Shown: piece by piece, positions 39,751-48,776 of the stretch
Numbering within the stretch: position 1 is the stretch's first letter
Layout: every line of letters starts with the position of its first letter
Assembly (NCBI RefSeq): GCF_041081105.1
Contig: NZ_CP163528.1
Location: 3,720,001 to 3,784,000 of the forward strand
DNA: 64,000 nt
DNA from: Promicromonospora sp. Populi
GTDB lineage: Bacteria > Actinomycetota > Actinomycetes > Actinomycetales > Cellulomonadaceae
Direction of reading: 5' to 3'
The notes under the pieces: generated by a model
What the model saw: only the letters and a program-made list of their open reading frames with translations
The model's database searches: none
Told to the model about the DNA's origin: nothing
Translations under genes and position numbers: made by a program

Positions 39751-42700
39751 ATGCACCGTCGAACTGCTCTCGCACAACGCTCGACGACCGCCACAGCGGT
39801 TCTCGCGCTTGTTGCGACGTCAGCTCTGAGCGTCGCTCCAGCGGCGTTCGCTGGAACTGCACCGACCACCGCACCGACGACCACCAAGACCGTCGCTGCC
39901 GACCCCGACGAGAAGTTCACCGACTTCGCACGGGAGATGCTGACCGAGCGCAAGACCGCCGACTTCTGGGTGGTCCTCGCCGAGGAGGCAGACCTTTCGG
40001 CCGCCAAGAACATCGCGGACTGGGACGAGCGGGGCCAGTACGTCTACGACACGCTCACCTCGACGGCCAAGACCTCGCAGGCGAGCCTGGTCAAGGAGCT
40101 CGACGCCGCGGACGCCGACTACGAGAGCTTCTGGATCAGCAACCGGATCCTCGTCGAGGACGGCACGCTGGAGCTGGCGGACGAGCTCGCGGCGAGCGCC
40201 AAGGTCGAGCAGATCAGCGAGACGGTGCAGCTCGGCCTGGTCGAGCCGATCAAGCGGGTGCCGACCGGCGACGTCGGGACGCAGGCCGTGGAGTGGGGCC
40301 TGGACGCCATCAACGCCCCCGAGGTGTGGGCGCAGGGCTACACGGGTGCGGGCATCACGGTGTCGAACATCGACACCGGTGCGCAGTACGACCACCCGGC
40401 CCTGGCTGACAAGTACCGCGGCCTGCAGGCCGACGGGACTGTCGTGAACGACTACAACTGGCAGGACACGTCCGGTTCCGCCGAGCTGCCGTTCGACGAC
40501 AACGGTCACGGCACGCACACCATGGGGACCATGGTGGGTGACGACGGCGCCGGCAACCAGATCGGTGTCGCTCCTGACGCCGAGTGGATCGCGACGAACG
40601 GCTGTGACAGCTGCTCGGACGTGGCCCTGCTCGAGTCGGGGCAGTGGATCGTCGCCCCGACGCGGACCGACGGCTCGGACCCCGACCCGTCGCAGCGCCC
40701 CAACGTCGTCAACAACTCCTGGGGCTACACGGCCGCGGGCACGATCGACGACTGGTACAGCGACACCACCGCCGCCTGGGAGGCGTCCGGCGTGTTCGGT
40801 ACCTGGTCTGCCGGTAACTCGGGCCCGTCCTGCACGACGACGTCGTCGCCGGGCGCCAACACCGCCTCGTACTCGGTCGGCGCGTTCGACTCGTCCGGTG
40901 CCATCGCGGGCTTCTCGTCGCGCGGTGCTGGCGAGGACGGCCTGGTCAAGCCCAACATCTCCGCCCCGGGCGTCAACGTGCGCTCCTCAGTTCCCGGTGA
41001 CGGCTACGCGGCCTTCAACGGCACGTCCATGGCCGCCCCGCACCTCGCGGGTGCGATCGCGCTGCTGTGGAGCGCGGCCCCCACGCTCGTCGGCGACATC
41101 GAGGGCACGCAGGCGCTGCTCAACGAGACCGCCGTCGACACGAACAACACCACCTGCGGCGGTACCGCCGAGAACAACAACGTGTGGGGCGAGGGCAAGC
41201 TCGATGTCGCCGCCCTCATCGCCGCCGCCCCGATCGGTGCCACCGGTACCGTCACCGGCACGGTGACGGACGCCGACGGCGCTCCGATCGCGTCGGCCGA
41301 CGTCGTCCTCGACGGCGACCGGGACCGCACCGTCAGCACCGGCTCGGACGGCACGTTCAGCGCGCGCGTCGCGACCGGCGACTACACGGTGTCGGCGTCC
41401 GCCTTTGGTTACCTGCCCTCTGCACCGGCGTCCGCCGAGGTCACCGAGGACGGGACCGTCGACGTGCCGATCACGCTCGCGGCCGCTCCGTCGCACGCCG
41501 TGACGGGCACGGTCACCTACGCCGGTTCGGGCGGCCCGGTAGCGAACGCTCCGGTCAGCCTCGGCAGCCACTTCGAGGACGTCACCACCGGCGCGGACGG
41601 CACCTTCGCCTTCGCCGACGTCCCCGAGGGCACCTACCCGATCAACGTGACCGTTGGCGGCTGCGCGTCGTCGTACGAGGGTGAGGTGGTCGTCGACGGC
41701 GCGGAGGACGTGTCGGTCGAGATCACCGCGCTGACCGACGACTTCGGCTACTCGTGCGCCACGTCCACCGGTGACTACCTGCAGGGCAGCACCAGGCTCA
41801 CGCTCACCGGCGACGACGTGCAGACGTCGCTCGCCCTGCCCTTCGAGTTCCCCTACTACGGCGTCGGCTACGACTCGGCATTCGTCACGTCGAACGGCCA
41901 CCTGAACTTCCTGGCGGGCAGCACGTCGTACGCGAACGGCGCGATCCCGGGCACTGCGGTGCCCAACGCCGCACTGTTCCCGTTCTGGGACGACCTCTTC
42001 ATCGACGCCTCGGCGGGCCTGTACACGGGCACGACGACGGTCGACGGCGAGGACGCGTTCGTCGTCGAGTGGCGCAACGTGCGCAAGTACGCCCCGACGA
42101 CTGACCGGCTGAACTTCTCGGTCACCCTCGTCGCCGACGGCACTGTGCTCTTCGGCTACGGCGCGGTCACCGACACGGTCACGGCCAAGGGCAACTCGGC
42201 GTCGATCGGCATCGAGAACGAGACCGGCACGATCGGCCTGCCGTACTCGATCAACACGGCGGCCGTCTCCGAGGGCCTCACGGTCACCTACACGCCGCCG
42301 GTGCTCGCCTTCCTCGAGGGCACGGTCACCGACCGGAACACCGGTGAGCCCGTCGAGGGGGCGGAGGTCACGGCCACGTCGGGCGAGGAGACCCGGACCG
42401 CGACCACCGGGGCGGACGGCACCTACTCGGCCATCGCCGTCCCGGGCGACTACACGATCGACATCACGGCGCCGGACTACGAGCCGGCGGCGGGCACGCT
42501 GAGCCTCGAGCCCGAGGCCACCGGTACCTACGACGCTGCGCTCGCCGCGGGCCTGATCACGGTCAGCACCGAGGCGATCAACGCCACGATCCCGCTGGGC
42601 AGCACCACTACCAAGCGGTTCACGGTGAAGAACGAGGGCACCGCACCCGCCGACGTCGAGGTTGTCGGCGCGGGCGGCGGCTTCGACATCCTGGGCACCG

Positions 42701-43872
42701 ACAGCCAGGCGGTCGTCCAGCACCCGCAGCGCGAGGCGACGGTGGTCCAGTCCACCAAGCCGTCGGCCAAGGTCGGCTCCTCGTTCGGCGGCTCGGGCTC
42801 CGGCTCGCAGCTCCGGGCGGCAGGCACGGGCACGGCGGGCGAGAGCGTTCTCCCGGAGTCCATCCCGGTCTCCCCGAACGCCACGACCATCACCCACTCG
42901 GCGTCGCAGGAGGTCGCGGCACTCAACTCGGCATCCTGCGGCAGCATCGCGGGGACCACGGAGAACCACTTCTTCCGGACGTTCACGCTGAGCGACTTCG
43001 ACATCGACGACGACTTCGAGGTCTCGGAGGTGTCCTTCGGTGTCGAGGAGGCCACGGCCCAGACCCTGACCGTCAACCTCTACACGCTTCAGGGTGCGCT
43101 CACCTTCGCCAACCTGACCTCGATCGGGACGGCCCAGGCGAACATCCCGGCGTCGACCCTGACGATGATCTCGGTGCCCGTCACCGGTGAGGTGCCCGCG
43201 GGCGCCACGCTCGTGGTCGAGGTCGTCTCGCCCAACCAGCAGGCAACCGGCGGCGTGTTCTACGTCGGGTCCAACGACGCGGGTCAGACCGCGCCGTCGT
43301 ACCTCTCGGCCCCCGACTGCGCGCTCACGGAGCCGGCGACCACCGACTCCATCGGCTGGCCCGGCATGCACATCGTCATGAACGTCTCGGGTGACGTCGC
43401 CGGCGGCGGCAGCGACCTCTCGTGGGTGACCTTCACCCCGACGGAGTTCACGCTGGCGCCGGGGCAGAGCAAGACGATCACGGCGACCCTCAGCGGCGTC
43501 GTGGCGCAGCCTGGCACCTTCACCGGCTCGCTCCTGGCGACCGCGGCCACGCCGTACGACGCCCCGTCGGTCGGTCTGTCCCTGAAGGTCAACCCGCCGA
43601 AGAGCTGGGGCAAGCTCTCCGGCACCGTGGGGGGCTTCACGCCGGACGGCGTGGTCTCGCTCGGTGACTCCGTGGTGCAGATCAACGGCAAGTTCTCGGG
43701 GGTCACCCTGGTCACCGGGAGCGACGGCGTCTACGAGTACTGGTTCGACAAGTCGGAGCGGACGGCGCAGATCATCGCCACGTCCAGCGGGTACGTCCCG
43801 CAGGTCGGCTCCGCGAAGGTGACGGCGGGCACCACCGTCGTGACCGACTTCGAGCTGGACCCGATCAAGTAG
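39751..43872 (+). CDS. Large secreted S8 serine protease with carboxypeptidase-regulatory-like repeats
   Basis: A 1373-residue exported protein. Signal peptide about 1-34 (ending APAAFAG), I9-like propeptide about 45-165 (DFWVVLAEEADLSAAKNIAD), and S8 domain about 180-500 with Asp in SNIDTGAQYDHP, His in DDNGHGTHTMG and Ser in NGTSMAAPHLAGA. Then come at least three PEGA/carboxypeptidase-regulatory-like beta-sandwiches (VTGTVTDADGAPIASADVVL near 505, VTGTVTYAGSGGPVANAPVS near 585, LEGTVTDRNTGEPVEGAEVT near 850). Between the second and third lies a domain resembling nidogen-like regions (FPYYGVGYDSAFVTSNGHLNF). The C-terminal third has further beta domains and no LPxTG or membrane anchor. It is probably released to digest extracellular protein. 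ATG 39751 follows GGAGGG closely. Confidence 0.93.
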   Translation: MHRRTALAQRSTTATAVLALVATSALSVAPAAFAGTAPTTAPTTTKTVAADPDEKFTDFAREMLTERKTADFWVVLAEEADLSAAKNIADWDERGQYVYDTLTSTAKTSQASLVKELDAADADYESFWISNRILVEDGTLELADELAASAKVEQISETVQLGLVEPIKRVPTGDVGTQAVEWGLDAINAPEVWAQGYTGAGITVSNIDTGAQYDHPALADKYRGLQADGTVVNDYNWQDTSGSAELPFDDNGHGTHTMGTMVGDDGAGNQIGVAPDAEWIATNGCDSCSDVALLESGQWIVAPTRTDGSDPDPSQRPNVVNNSWGYTAAGTIDDWYSDTTAAWEASGVFGTWSAGNSGPSCTTTSSPGANTASYSVGAFDSSGAIAGFSSRGAGEDGLVKPNISAPGVNVRSSVPGDGYAAFNGTSMAAPHLAGAIALLWSAAPTLVGDIEGTQALLNETAVDTNNTTCGGTAENNNVWGEGKLDVAALIAAAPIGATGTVTGTVTDADGAPIASADVVLDGDRDRTVSTGSDGTFSARVATGDYTVSASAFGYLPSAPASAEVTEDGTVDVPITLAAAPSHAVTGTVTYAGSGGPVANAPVSLGSHFEDVTTGADGTFAFADVPEGTYPINVTVGGCASSYEGEVVVDGAEDVSVEITALTDDFGYSCATSTGDYLQGSTRLTLTGDDVQTSLALPFEFPYYGVGYDSAFVTSNGHLNFLAGSTSYANGAIPGTAVPNAALFPFWDDLFIDASAGLYTGTTTVDGEDAFVVEWRNVRKYAPTTDRLNFSVTLVADGTVLFGYGAVTDTVTAKGNSASIGIENETGTIGLPYSINTAAVSEGLTVTYTPPVLAFLEGTVTDRNTGEPVEGAEVTATSGEETRTATTGADGTYSAIAVPGDYTIDITAPDYEPAAGTLSLEPEATGTYDAALAAGLITVSTEAINATIPLGSTTTKRFTVKNEGTAPADVEVVGAGGGFDILGTDSQAVVQHPQREATVVQSTKPSAKVGSSFGGSGSGSQLRAAGTGTAGESVLPESIPVSPNATTITHSASQEVAALNSASCGSIAGTTENHFFRTFTLSDFDIDDDFEVSEVSFGVEEATAQTLTVNLYTLQGALTFANLTSIGTAQANIPASTLTMISVPVTGEVPAGATLVVEVVSPNQQATGGVFYVGSNDAGQTAPSYLSAPDCALTEPATTDSIGWPGMHIVMNVSGDVAGGGSDLSWVTFTPTEFTLAPGQSKTITATLSGVVAQPGTFTGSLLATAATPYDAPSVGLSLKVNPPKSWGKLSGTVGGFTPDGVVSLGDSVVQINGKFSGVTLVTGSDGVYEYWFDKSERTAQIIATSSGYVPQVGSAKVTAGTTVVTDFELDPIK

Positions 43873-43888
43873 GTCCAGCCGAATGACG

Positions 43889-43931
43889 GGTCAGGCCCTC
43901 AGGTCACCACAAGTGACCTGAGGGCCTGACC
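43889..43931. terminator. Bidirectional hairpin terminator
   Basis: GGTCAGGCCCTCAGGTCAC, loop CACAA, and the exact complement make a 19-bp stem ending three bases before the stop codon of the convergent ino1 gene. Confidence 0.8.
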
Positions 43932-43933
43932 TG

Positions 43934-45025
43934 TCAGCGCTCGATGTCGCCGCGGATGAAGGCCTCCAGCTGCGCGCGCCCCGCGGTGTCCTCCATCTGC
44001 ACGGGCGGGGACTTCATGAAGTACGTCGCCGCCGAGAGGATCGGCCCGCCGATGCCCCGGTCCTTCGCGATCTTCGCGGCCCGCACCGCGTCGATGATGA
44101 TGCCCGCGGAGTTCGGGGAGTCCCACACCTCGAGCTTGTACTCCAGGCTCAGCGGCACCTCGCCGAACGCCCGGCCCTCGAGGCGTACGTACGCCCACTT
44201 GCGGTCGTCGAGCCACGCCACGTAGTCCGACGGGCCGATGTGCACGTTGCGGTCGTCCTTCTTGCCGGCCAGCGGACCGGTGAGGTTGGACGTGACGGCC
44301 TGCGTCTTGGAGAGCTTCTTCGACTCCAGCCGGTCGCGCTGCAGCATGTTCTTGAAGTCCATGTTGCCGCCGACGTTGAGCTGATACGTACGGTCCAGGA
44401 TGACGCCGCGGTCCTCGAACAGCTTGGCCAGCACCCGGTGTGTGATGGTGGCGCCCACCTGCGACTTGATGTCGTCGCCGATGATCGGGAGACCCGCCTC
44501 CTCGAACTTCGCGGCCCACTGGGGGTCGGACGCGATGAATACCGGCAGCGCGTTGACAAACGCCACGCCCGCGTCGATCGCGCACTGCGCGTAGAACTTG
44601 GCGGCCTTCTCGGAACCCACCGGCAGGTAGCACACGAGCACGTCGACCTCGGCCGCGCGCAGGGTGGCTACGACGTCTACTGCGTCCTTCGTCGACTCGT
44701 CGATCGTCTGGCGGTAGTAGTCGCCGAGCCCGTCGAGCGTGGGCCCGCGCTGGACCGTCACGCCGAGGGGCGGCACGTCCGCGATCTTTATCGTGTTGTT
44801 CTCGGACGCCGTGATGGCCTCCGCCAGGTCGAAGCCGACCTTCTTCGCGTCGACGTCGAACGCCGCGACGAACTCGAGGTCCGACACGTGGTAGTCGCCG
44901 AACCGCACGTGCATGAGGCCCGGGACGGTGCTCGCCGGGTCGGCGTCACGGTAGTAGTGCACGCCCTGGACCAGGGACGAGGCGCAGTTTCCTACGCCGA
45001 CGATGCCCACGCGGATAGATGTCAT
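43934..45025 (-). CDS. ino1: Inositol-3-phosphate synthase
   Basis: A 363-residue NAD-dependent enzyme that turns glucose-6-phosphate into 1D-myo-inositol-3-phosphate, the first step towards mycothiol and phosphatidylinositol in actinobacteria. Family marks: [20 protein letters not shown] (NAD-binding), [62 protein letters not shown], and [20 protein letters not shown]. Length matches the short actinobacterial form. The start overlaps the PadR stop (ATGA), as one operon. Mycobacterium tuberculosis has the same padR-ino1 pair (Rv0047c-Rv0046c). A PadR-type dyad upstream suggests feedback control of inositol production. Confidence 0.97.
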   Translation of the reverse strand: MTSIRVGIVGVGNCASSLVQGVHYYRDADPASTVPGLMHVRFGDYHVSDLEFVAAFDVDAKKVGFDLAEAITASENNTIKIADVPPLGVTVQRGPTLDGLGDYYRQTIDESTKDAVDVVATLRAAEVDVLVCYLPVGSEKAAKFYAQCAIDAGVAFVNALPVFIASDPQWAAKFEEAGLPIIGDDIKSQVGATITHRVLAKLFEDRGVILDRTYQLNVGGNMDFKNMLQRDRLESKKLSKTQAVTSNLTGPLAGKKDDRNVHIGPSDYVAWLDDRKWAYVRLEGRAFGEVPLSLEYKLEVWDSPNSAGIIIDAVRAAKIAKDRGIGGPILSAATYFMKSPPVQMEDTAGRAQLEAFIRGDIER

Positions 45026-45666
45026 CCTGGCTCCTTCTTCGTTTGTTCCTGCTCTGGTGGACCGTTCTGCGGCGCGACGCGCCCCCGCTCGGTGGAGATG
45101 AGGCTGTCGAGCCAGTGCACTTCGCGCTCGACCCGTTCGAGCCCGAACCGCCGGAGCTCGAGCGTGTACTCGTCGAGCCGGGAACGCGGGTGCGTCGTCG
45201 ACTCCCGGAGGGTCTCCAGGCGCTCGGTCAGCCGGATACGCCGGCCTTCGAGAACCTTCAGGCGGGTCTCGGCGTCGGTCTGCGCGAAGAGCGCGAACCG
45301 CACGTCGAAGTTGTCGTCCTCCCAGGCCGAAGGGCCGGCGGTGGCCAGGACGGACCGGAGGTGTTCCGTGCCCTCGACGGTCAGCTCGTAGACCACGCGT
45401 CGTCGTCCGAGAGGCATGGGCTTGGTGGTCCGGCCGGGAATCCCGGCCCTGCCCTTGCGGGGTGACGGCGGCGGCTCGCTCTCCGCGGTCCTGATCAGGC
45501 CGCGGGTGACCAAGCCCTTCAGGGCGGGGTAGAGCGTGCCGTAGGAGAAGGCCCGGAACGAGCCGAGCACCAGGTTGAGGCGCTTCCGGAGCTCGTACCC
45601 GTGCAGCGGGGACTCGTTGAGCAGGCCGAGGACGGCGGTCTCCAGCACGTCGGACCGACTACGCAC
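45022..45666 (-). CDS. PadR-family regulator
   Basis: A 214-residue protein with an N-terminal PadR winged helix ([33 protein letters not shown] segment read here as [20 protein letters not shown], and [13 protein letters not shown]) and a C-terminal coiled dimerisation helix ([20 protein letters not shown]). Between them is a basic insert ([20 protein letters not shown]). GTG 45666 is chosen because GGGAGG precedes it at good spacing; longer in-frame starts cross the operator. Its stop overlaps the ino1 start. It probably represses the padR-ino1 operon through the dyad at 45720-45738. Confidence 0.9.
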   Translation of the reverse strand: MRSRSDVLETAVLGLLNESPLHGYELRKRLNLVLGSFRAFSYGTLYPALKGLVTRGLIRTAESEPPPSPRKGRAGIPGRTTKPMPLGRRRVVYELTVEGTEHLRSVLATAGPSAWEDDNFDVRFALFAQTDAETRLKVLEGRRIRLTERLETLRESTTHPRSRLDEYTLELRRFGLERVEREVHWLDSLISTERGRVAPQNGPPEQEQTKKEPG

Positions 45667-45719
45667 GGCGACCTCCCTCCCGGTCCGCCACGGTTGCCCC
45701 GGCGAATCAGTGCAGCACG

Positions 45720-45738
45720 ATGTATCGACTCGATACAT
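45720..45738. promoter_or_regulatory. PadR-type operator upstream of padR-ino1
   Basis: ATGTATCG-ACT-CGATACAT is a perfect inverted repeat with 8-bp arms and a 3-base centre, 54 bases before the padR start. PadR proteins typically bind ATGTAT/ATACAT dyads. The rest of the 45667-46000 gap holds the promoter of the first PBP gene. Confidence 0.72.
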
Positions 45739-45908
45739 TGCGAGCATAGGCACGCCGCTAGGGGTGTGCAATCGTTTGGTTCCACGGCGCCGTCGTCGGG
45801 CTGGAAGTGGATGAAGTGTGAAGCAGAGACAGACGGACTGGGCTGACCCTGGGTGAGATGCCTGAGACCGTACGGTGGAGTCCGCTCGGACTTCTGGGGG
45901 TAGCTGCT

Positions 45909-45925
45909 GATCCCCTATGGTTTCG
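45909..45925 (+). promoter_or_regulatory. Promoter element of the first PBP gene
   Basis: GATCCCCTATGGTTTCG matches GATCCTCTATCGTTTCG upstream of the second PBP gene (48715-48731) at 15 of 17 positions, 60-80 bases before each start. CTATGG/CTATCG may be the -10. The gene duplication evidently included the promoter. Confidence 0.5.
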
Positions 45926-46000
45926 GGTGGTCCTCCGTGGCAGTTCATCGACTACCGACTTCATCGGCAGGGCCGAGTCCGAACCGAGGAAGAGGTTGAC

Positions 46001-48565
46001 GTGTCGCGCTGGAGCCCCCCTGCGATATGGCCGCAAACCCCCCGACGGCGGCAGGGCATCTGGAACTATCCCCGCCCCTACCGCACCGGGATCCGCGCCT
46101 GGGTGCCGTCGTGGCGGGTCGTCGTGGGCACGCTGCTGACGGGTACGTCGCTCGTGAGTGGGCTGGTCGTGGCCGCCTGGGTGGGCTGGCCGGTGCCCGA
46201 CGAGCTGCCCGACATCACCGCCGAGTCCACCACGGTGTACTACTCGGACGGCTCCGAGCTGGGGACGTTCGCGGCGCAGGACCGCACGCTCATCACGCTG
46301 GAAGACCTGCCGGCGCACGTCACGAACGCGATCATCGCGTCGGAGGACCAGGACTTCCGGTCCCACATCGGCATCAATTTTCCGGCAATCGGGCGCGCGG
46401 TGCTCAACAACCTCACCGGCGGTGCCCAGCAGGGTGCGTCGACGCTGACGCAGCAGTACGTCGAGAACTCCTACTTCGGCGTCGGCGAGACCACGTACGC
46501 GGACGAGTTCCGCGAGGCGATCCTCGCCCTCAAGGTGACGCAGGAGCAGACCAAGGACCAGGTGCTCGAGGGCTACGTCAACACCATCTACCTCGGGCGC
46601 GGGGCCTACGGCATGGAGGCGGCGTCGCAGGCGTACTTCGGTCACCCGGCCAGCGAGATGACCATCTCCGAGTCGGCCTTCATCGCGGGGATCATCCCCA
46701 ACCCCACCTACTGGGACCCGCGGCAGGGCGAGGCCGCGGCGGCACAGGCCCAGCAGCGCTGGGGCCGCACCCTGGACTTCATGCTGGAGATGGGGTTCAT
46801 CACCGCGGACGACCGGGCGGCCGCGGTGTACCCGGAGCTCGTGGAGTACACCCAGGGTTCGGGCAACTCCCAGACCGCCTACCTGCTCCAGGAGATCGCC
46901 AAGGAGCTCGCCAGCCCGGATGGGGCAGGCAGAGCCATCACGGAGGAGGAGCTCGCCATCGGGGGGTACTCCATCACTACCACCCTCGACCGCAGGTTGC
47001 AGGACGCCGCGGTCGAGACGATGGCGCTGCCGGACGACGCCGACCCGAACGCCCGCGCGTCGCTCACCTCGATCGACCCGGCTACGGGTGCGATCAGGGC
47101 GCTCTACGGCGGCCCGGACTACAGCGCGTACCCGACCAACGCGGCGACGCAGGACATCGCCCAGGCCGGCTCGACCTTCAAGCCGTTCACGCTGGTCGCG
47201 GCCCTGGAGGATGACATATCGCTGTACTCGCGGTACGACGGCACGTCGCCGCAGGAGATCGAGGGCTACAACGACCGGAACGAAGAGACGGGAGTGGACG
47301 AGCAGGCTGTCCTCACCAACTTCGGTGACGAGAGCTACCCGAACGTCACCCTGCTCGACGCCACCGCCAACTCCGTGAACACCGCTTACGTGCACCTCAA
47401 CAACGAGGTAGGCCCGGAGAGCACGCACGACGTCGCCACCCGCGCGGGCATTCCCGCGACCAACGCTGCGGGGGATCAGATCGTCGGGGACAACCTGGCG
47501 AACGTGCTCGGCACCGCGAGCGTGCACAACATCGATCTGGCGCACGCCTACTCGACCTTCGCGGCACAGGGCATCCGCACCACCCCGCACCTCGTGACCG
47601 AGGTGCTGGACGGCGACGACCTGATCCGCGAGTGGAGCGAACCCGAACCCAACAATCAGGTGTTCACGCCTGATGTCATGGCCGCCGCCACCTACGCGCT
47701 GGAAGGGGTCGTCCAAGAAGGCTCCGGCGAGCCGGCATCGGCCCTGGTCGGTCCAGACGGCGAGCCGCGCCCCGTGGCCGGAAAGACCGGCACGTCGAAC
47801 AGCAACCAGTCCGCGTGGTTCGCCGGGTACGTGCCGCAGCTCGCGACTGTCGTCGGGCTGTACCAGTACGACCGCGAGGCCAGTGCGTACCAGACGATCA
47901 CCCCGTTCGGCGAGTGGGCGGACATGGGTCTGGAAGGACTTACCGGCGGTACGTGGCCGGTCACGGCCTGGACCGAGTACATGACGCTGGCAACCGAGGG
48001 CATGGAGGTCCAGGCGTTCCCGGAGTACGAGCCGCCGGCCCCGCCGACGCCGTCGCCCACGCCGACGCCGTCGACGAGCGCCTCGGAGGAGCCGGAGGAG
48101 GAGATGGTCACGGTGCCGACCGGCCTGGTCGGCCAGCAGTACGTGGCGGCGGCCTCGGCGCTCGCCGGGGTGGGGCTCGTCCCCGCGCAGATCGAGGTCG
48201 ACAGCGACCAGCCCGCGGGCCAGGTCCTCTCCGTTGAGGGCGAGGGCACGCAGGTCCCGAGGAACTCGGACGTCCGGGTCGAGGTCTCGAACGGCTCCGA
48301 GGTGGTGGAAGAGATGACGACGGTGCCCTTTGGCCTGACCAACTCGGACCAGGCCAGTGCCGAGAGTGCGCTCGACGACGCCGGGCTGACACCGGTGATC
48401 CAGGAGGCGTCGTCGGACACCGTGCCCGAGGGGTCGGTGATCTCGGTCGATCCGGGCGAGGGTTCGGACGTGCCGGTGGGCAGCGACGTGACACTGGTCG
48501 TCTCGACCGGGCCGGAGGGCGGCGACCCGACCGGCGAACCGACCGAGGGCGGCATCTTCGGGTAG
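46001..48565 (+). CDS. Bifunctional penicillin-binding protein with PASTA domains (class A PBP)
   Basis: An 854-residue membrane protein that polymerises and crosslinks peptidoglycan. Cytoplasmic start with WPQTPRRRQGIWNYPRPYRT, one membrane helix (about 45-65), GT51 glycosyltransferase (about 85-260: IIASEDQDFRSHIGI with the catalytic Glu, GAQQGASTLTQQYVEN), and transpeptidase (about 340-650: AGSTFKPFTLV with the active Ser, SVN in TANSVNTAY, KTGTS). Two C-terminal PASTA domains (about 705-850: VTVPTGLVGQQYVAAASALA; MTTVPFGLTNSDQASAESAL) bind wall fragments. GTG 46001 is chosen by alignment with the paralog and the nearby GGAAGAGG. This corresponds by position to ponA1 near oriC in mycobacteria. 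Confidence 0.95.
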   Translation: MSRWSPPAIWPQTPRRRQGIWNYPRPYRTGIRAWVPSWRVVVGTLLTGTSLVSGLVVAAWVGWPVPDELPDITAESTTVYYSDGSELGTFAAQDRTLITLEDLPAHVTNAIIASEDQDFRSHIGINFPAIGRAVLNNLTGGAQQGASTLTQQYVENSYFGVGETTYADEFREAILALKVTQEQTKDQVLEGYVNTIYLGRGAYGMEAASQAYFGHPASEMTISESAFIAGIIPNPTYWDPRQGEAAAAQAQQRWGRTLDFMLEMGFITADDRAAAVYPELVEYTQGSGNSQTAYLLQEIAKELASPDGAGRAITEEELAIGGYSITTTLDRRLQDAAVETMALPDDADPNARASLTSIDPATGAIRALYGGPDYSAYPTNAATQDIAQAGSTFKPFTLVAALEDDISLYSRYDGTSPQEIEGYNDRNEETGVDEQAVLTNFGDESYPNVTLLDATANSVNTAYVHLNNEVGPESTHDVATRAGIPATNAAGDQIVGDNLANVLGTASVHNIDLAHAYSTFAAQGIRTTPHLVTEVLDGDDLIREWSEPEPNNQVFTPDVMAAATYALEGVVQEGSGEPASALVGPDGEPRPVAGKTGTSNSNQSAWFAGYVPQLATVVGLYQYDREASAYQTITPFGEWADMGLEGLTGGTWPVTAWTEYMTLATEGMEVQAFPEYEPPAPPTPSPTPTPSTSASEEPEEEMVTVPTGLVGQQYVAAASALAGVGLVPAQIEVDSDQPAGQVLSVEGEGTQVPRNSDVRVEVSNGSEVVEEMTTVPFGLTNSDQASAESALDDAGLTPVIQEASSDTVPEGSVISVDPGEGSDVPVGSDVTLVVSTGPEGGDPTGEPTEGGIFG

Positions 48566-48593
48566 GCCTCGAAGGGCTTTGCGAAGGGCTTTA

Positions 48594-48638
48594 CGCCGGG
48601 CCTGACCAGCGATGATCCATCGTTGGTCAGGCCCGGCG
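48594..48638 (+). terminator. Hairpin terminator after the first PBP gene
   Basis: CGCCGGGCCTGACCAGCGATG and its complement (48618-48638) pair at 20 of 21 positions around the 3-base loop ATC. Confidence 0.78.
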
Positions 48639-48714
48639 AGACCCGGGTGAAACCGGGTGTCGGACACGGGGCATCCACACAGAAACCTCGATTGTGCTAC
48701 TTGCCGCGTTCATC

Positions 48715-48731
48715 GATCCTCTATCGTTTCG
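48715..48731 (+). promoter_or_regulatory. Promoter element of the second PBP gene
   Basis: GATCCTCTATCGTTTCG is the counterpart of the element at 45909-45925 (15/17 match), about 46 bases before the GTG start. CTTGCC about 20 bases upstream could be its -35. Confidence 0.5.
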
Positions 48732-48776
48732 TCGGTTCAGTGCGCTCGCTGGACCGATTCGAGGAACGAGGAAGAC

